A stretch of DNA of 64,000 bases from an uncultured Pelagibacteraceae bacterium (GTDB taxonomy: Bacteria > Pseudomonadota > Alphaproteobacteria > Pelagibacterales > Pelagibacteraceae): assembly GCA_902635335.1 (NCBI GenBank), contig CACPNO010000001.1:31018-95017 (forward strand), read 5' to 3'. The notes beneath the pieces were generated by a model. The model had not been told where the DNA came from, ran no database searches, and saw only the letters and a program-made list of their open reading frames with translations. Position numbers and translations under genes: made by a program. Within the stretch, counting starts at the first letter, position 1, and each line of letters opens with the position of its first letter. Shown in pieces: positions 63,879-64,000 of the stretch.

Positions 63879-64000
63879 GTTTAAAAAATTGCTATAACTT
63901 TGATGACTTTAGAAAGTTAGCAAAGAAAAAACTTCCAGCACCTATATTCCATTATATAGATGGAGGAGCTGATGATGAAGTTACAATGAATAGAAACACT
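63875..64000 (+). CDS. second FMN-dependent alpha-hydroxy-acid dehydrogenase, 3' end outside window
   Basis: Only the first 42 codons are visible: [18 protein letters not shown] followed by [17 protein letters not shown]. They are close to the N-terminus of the preceding gene, so this is a tandem paralogue. ATG at 63875 overlaps the upstream TGA. The rest is cut by the window edge. Confidence 0.9.
   Translation, partial: MSLKNCYNFDDFRKLAKKKLPAPIFHYIDGGADDEVTMNRNT

Noticed and set aside
1..64000. CRISPR arrays, restriction-modification or toxin-antitoxin systems
   Set aside because: No regularly spaced repeats, nucleases of those systems or toxin-like gene pairs were recognised on either strand.

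Overview
The window is a compact, very AT-rich bacterial chromosome segment. Spacers are often only a few bases, start/stop overlaps of the ATGA type are frequent, and proteins are rich in Lys, Asn and Ile. Gene content and order point to an alphaproteobacterium of the SAR11 (Pelagibacterales) type; this is inferred from gene order, composition and families, since no rRNA is present.

Origin region (1-23,100). Genes left of about 9.5 kb run on the minus strand (hemE, hemH, hemJ, rho, mnmE, mnmG, rsmG). Genes right of it run mainly on the plus strand (ppsR/DUF299, maf, aroE, coaE, dnaQ, then secB/fxsA, a Tim44-like gene, an Smr gene, hslVU and hisBHAFE). This is the arrangement known around the chromosomal origin of Caulobacter and its relatives. 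The 284-bp hemE/ppsR spacer carries a perfect DnaA box and is called as oriC. Two ParB-binding parS sites lie 9 kb away in rsmG and mnmG. Two oddities interrupt this conserved block: rho has a one-base frameshift inside its Walker A motif, and two tandem sulfotransferase genes separate rho from mnmE. A malyl-CoA lyase/malate-CoA ligase operon (mcl, mtkA, mtkB) follows hisE.

Middle region (23,100-34,550). After HIT, GNAT, lolA, ftsK, a UbiH-like monooxygenase and a LON-domain gene comes a variable segment. It holds a TPR-sulfotransferase fusion, a TPR protein with an uncharacterised Cys-containing domain, a sulfotransferase remnant, and a small island. The island is bracketed by a truncated and an intact copy of tRNA-Gly(GCC). 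It carries one secreted beta-propeller gene of foreign codon usage, flanked by helically spaced GACACA repeats. Another sulfotransferase sits directly after the intact tRNA.

Right region (34,550-64,000). The genes cover purH, a heparinase-like protein, rpe, a predicted acetate uptake and activation set (SSS symporter, DUF4212 subunit, acetyl-CoA synthetase), EVE protein, a methyltransferase, tsaD, hemC-hemD, MscS, YggT, folD, a metallo-hydrolase, a photolyase-like protein with unusual domain order, argG, an aldo/keto reductase, a BI-1 protein, yciB and hspQ. A complete ccmCDEFGH cytochrome c maturation operon follows, then a PagL-like lipid A deacylase and a tandem pair of FMN-dependent 2-hydroxyacid dehydrogenases, the second cut by the window edge. 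Three small genes or gene pieces too short for routine calling were found: a 54-codon ORF before the EVE gene, a 38-codon basic ORF after tsaD, and the sulfotransferase remnant.
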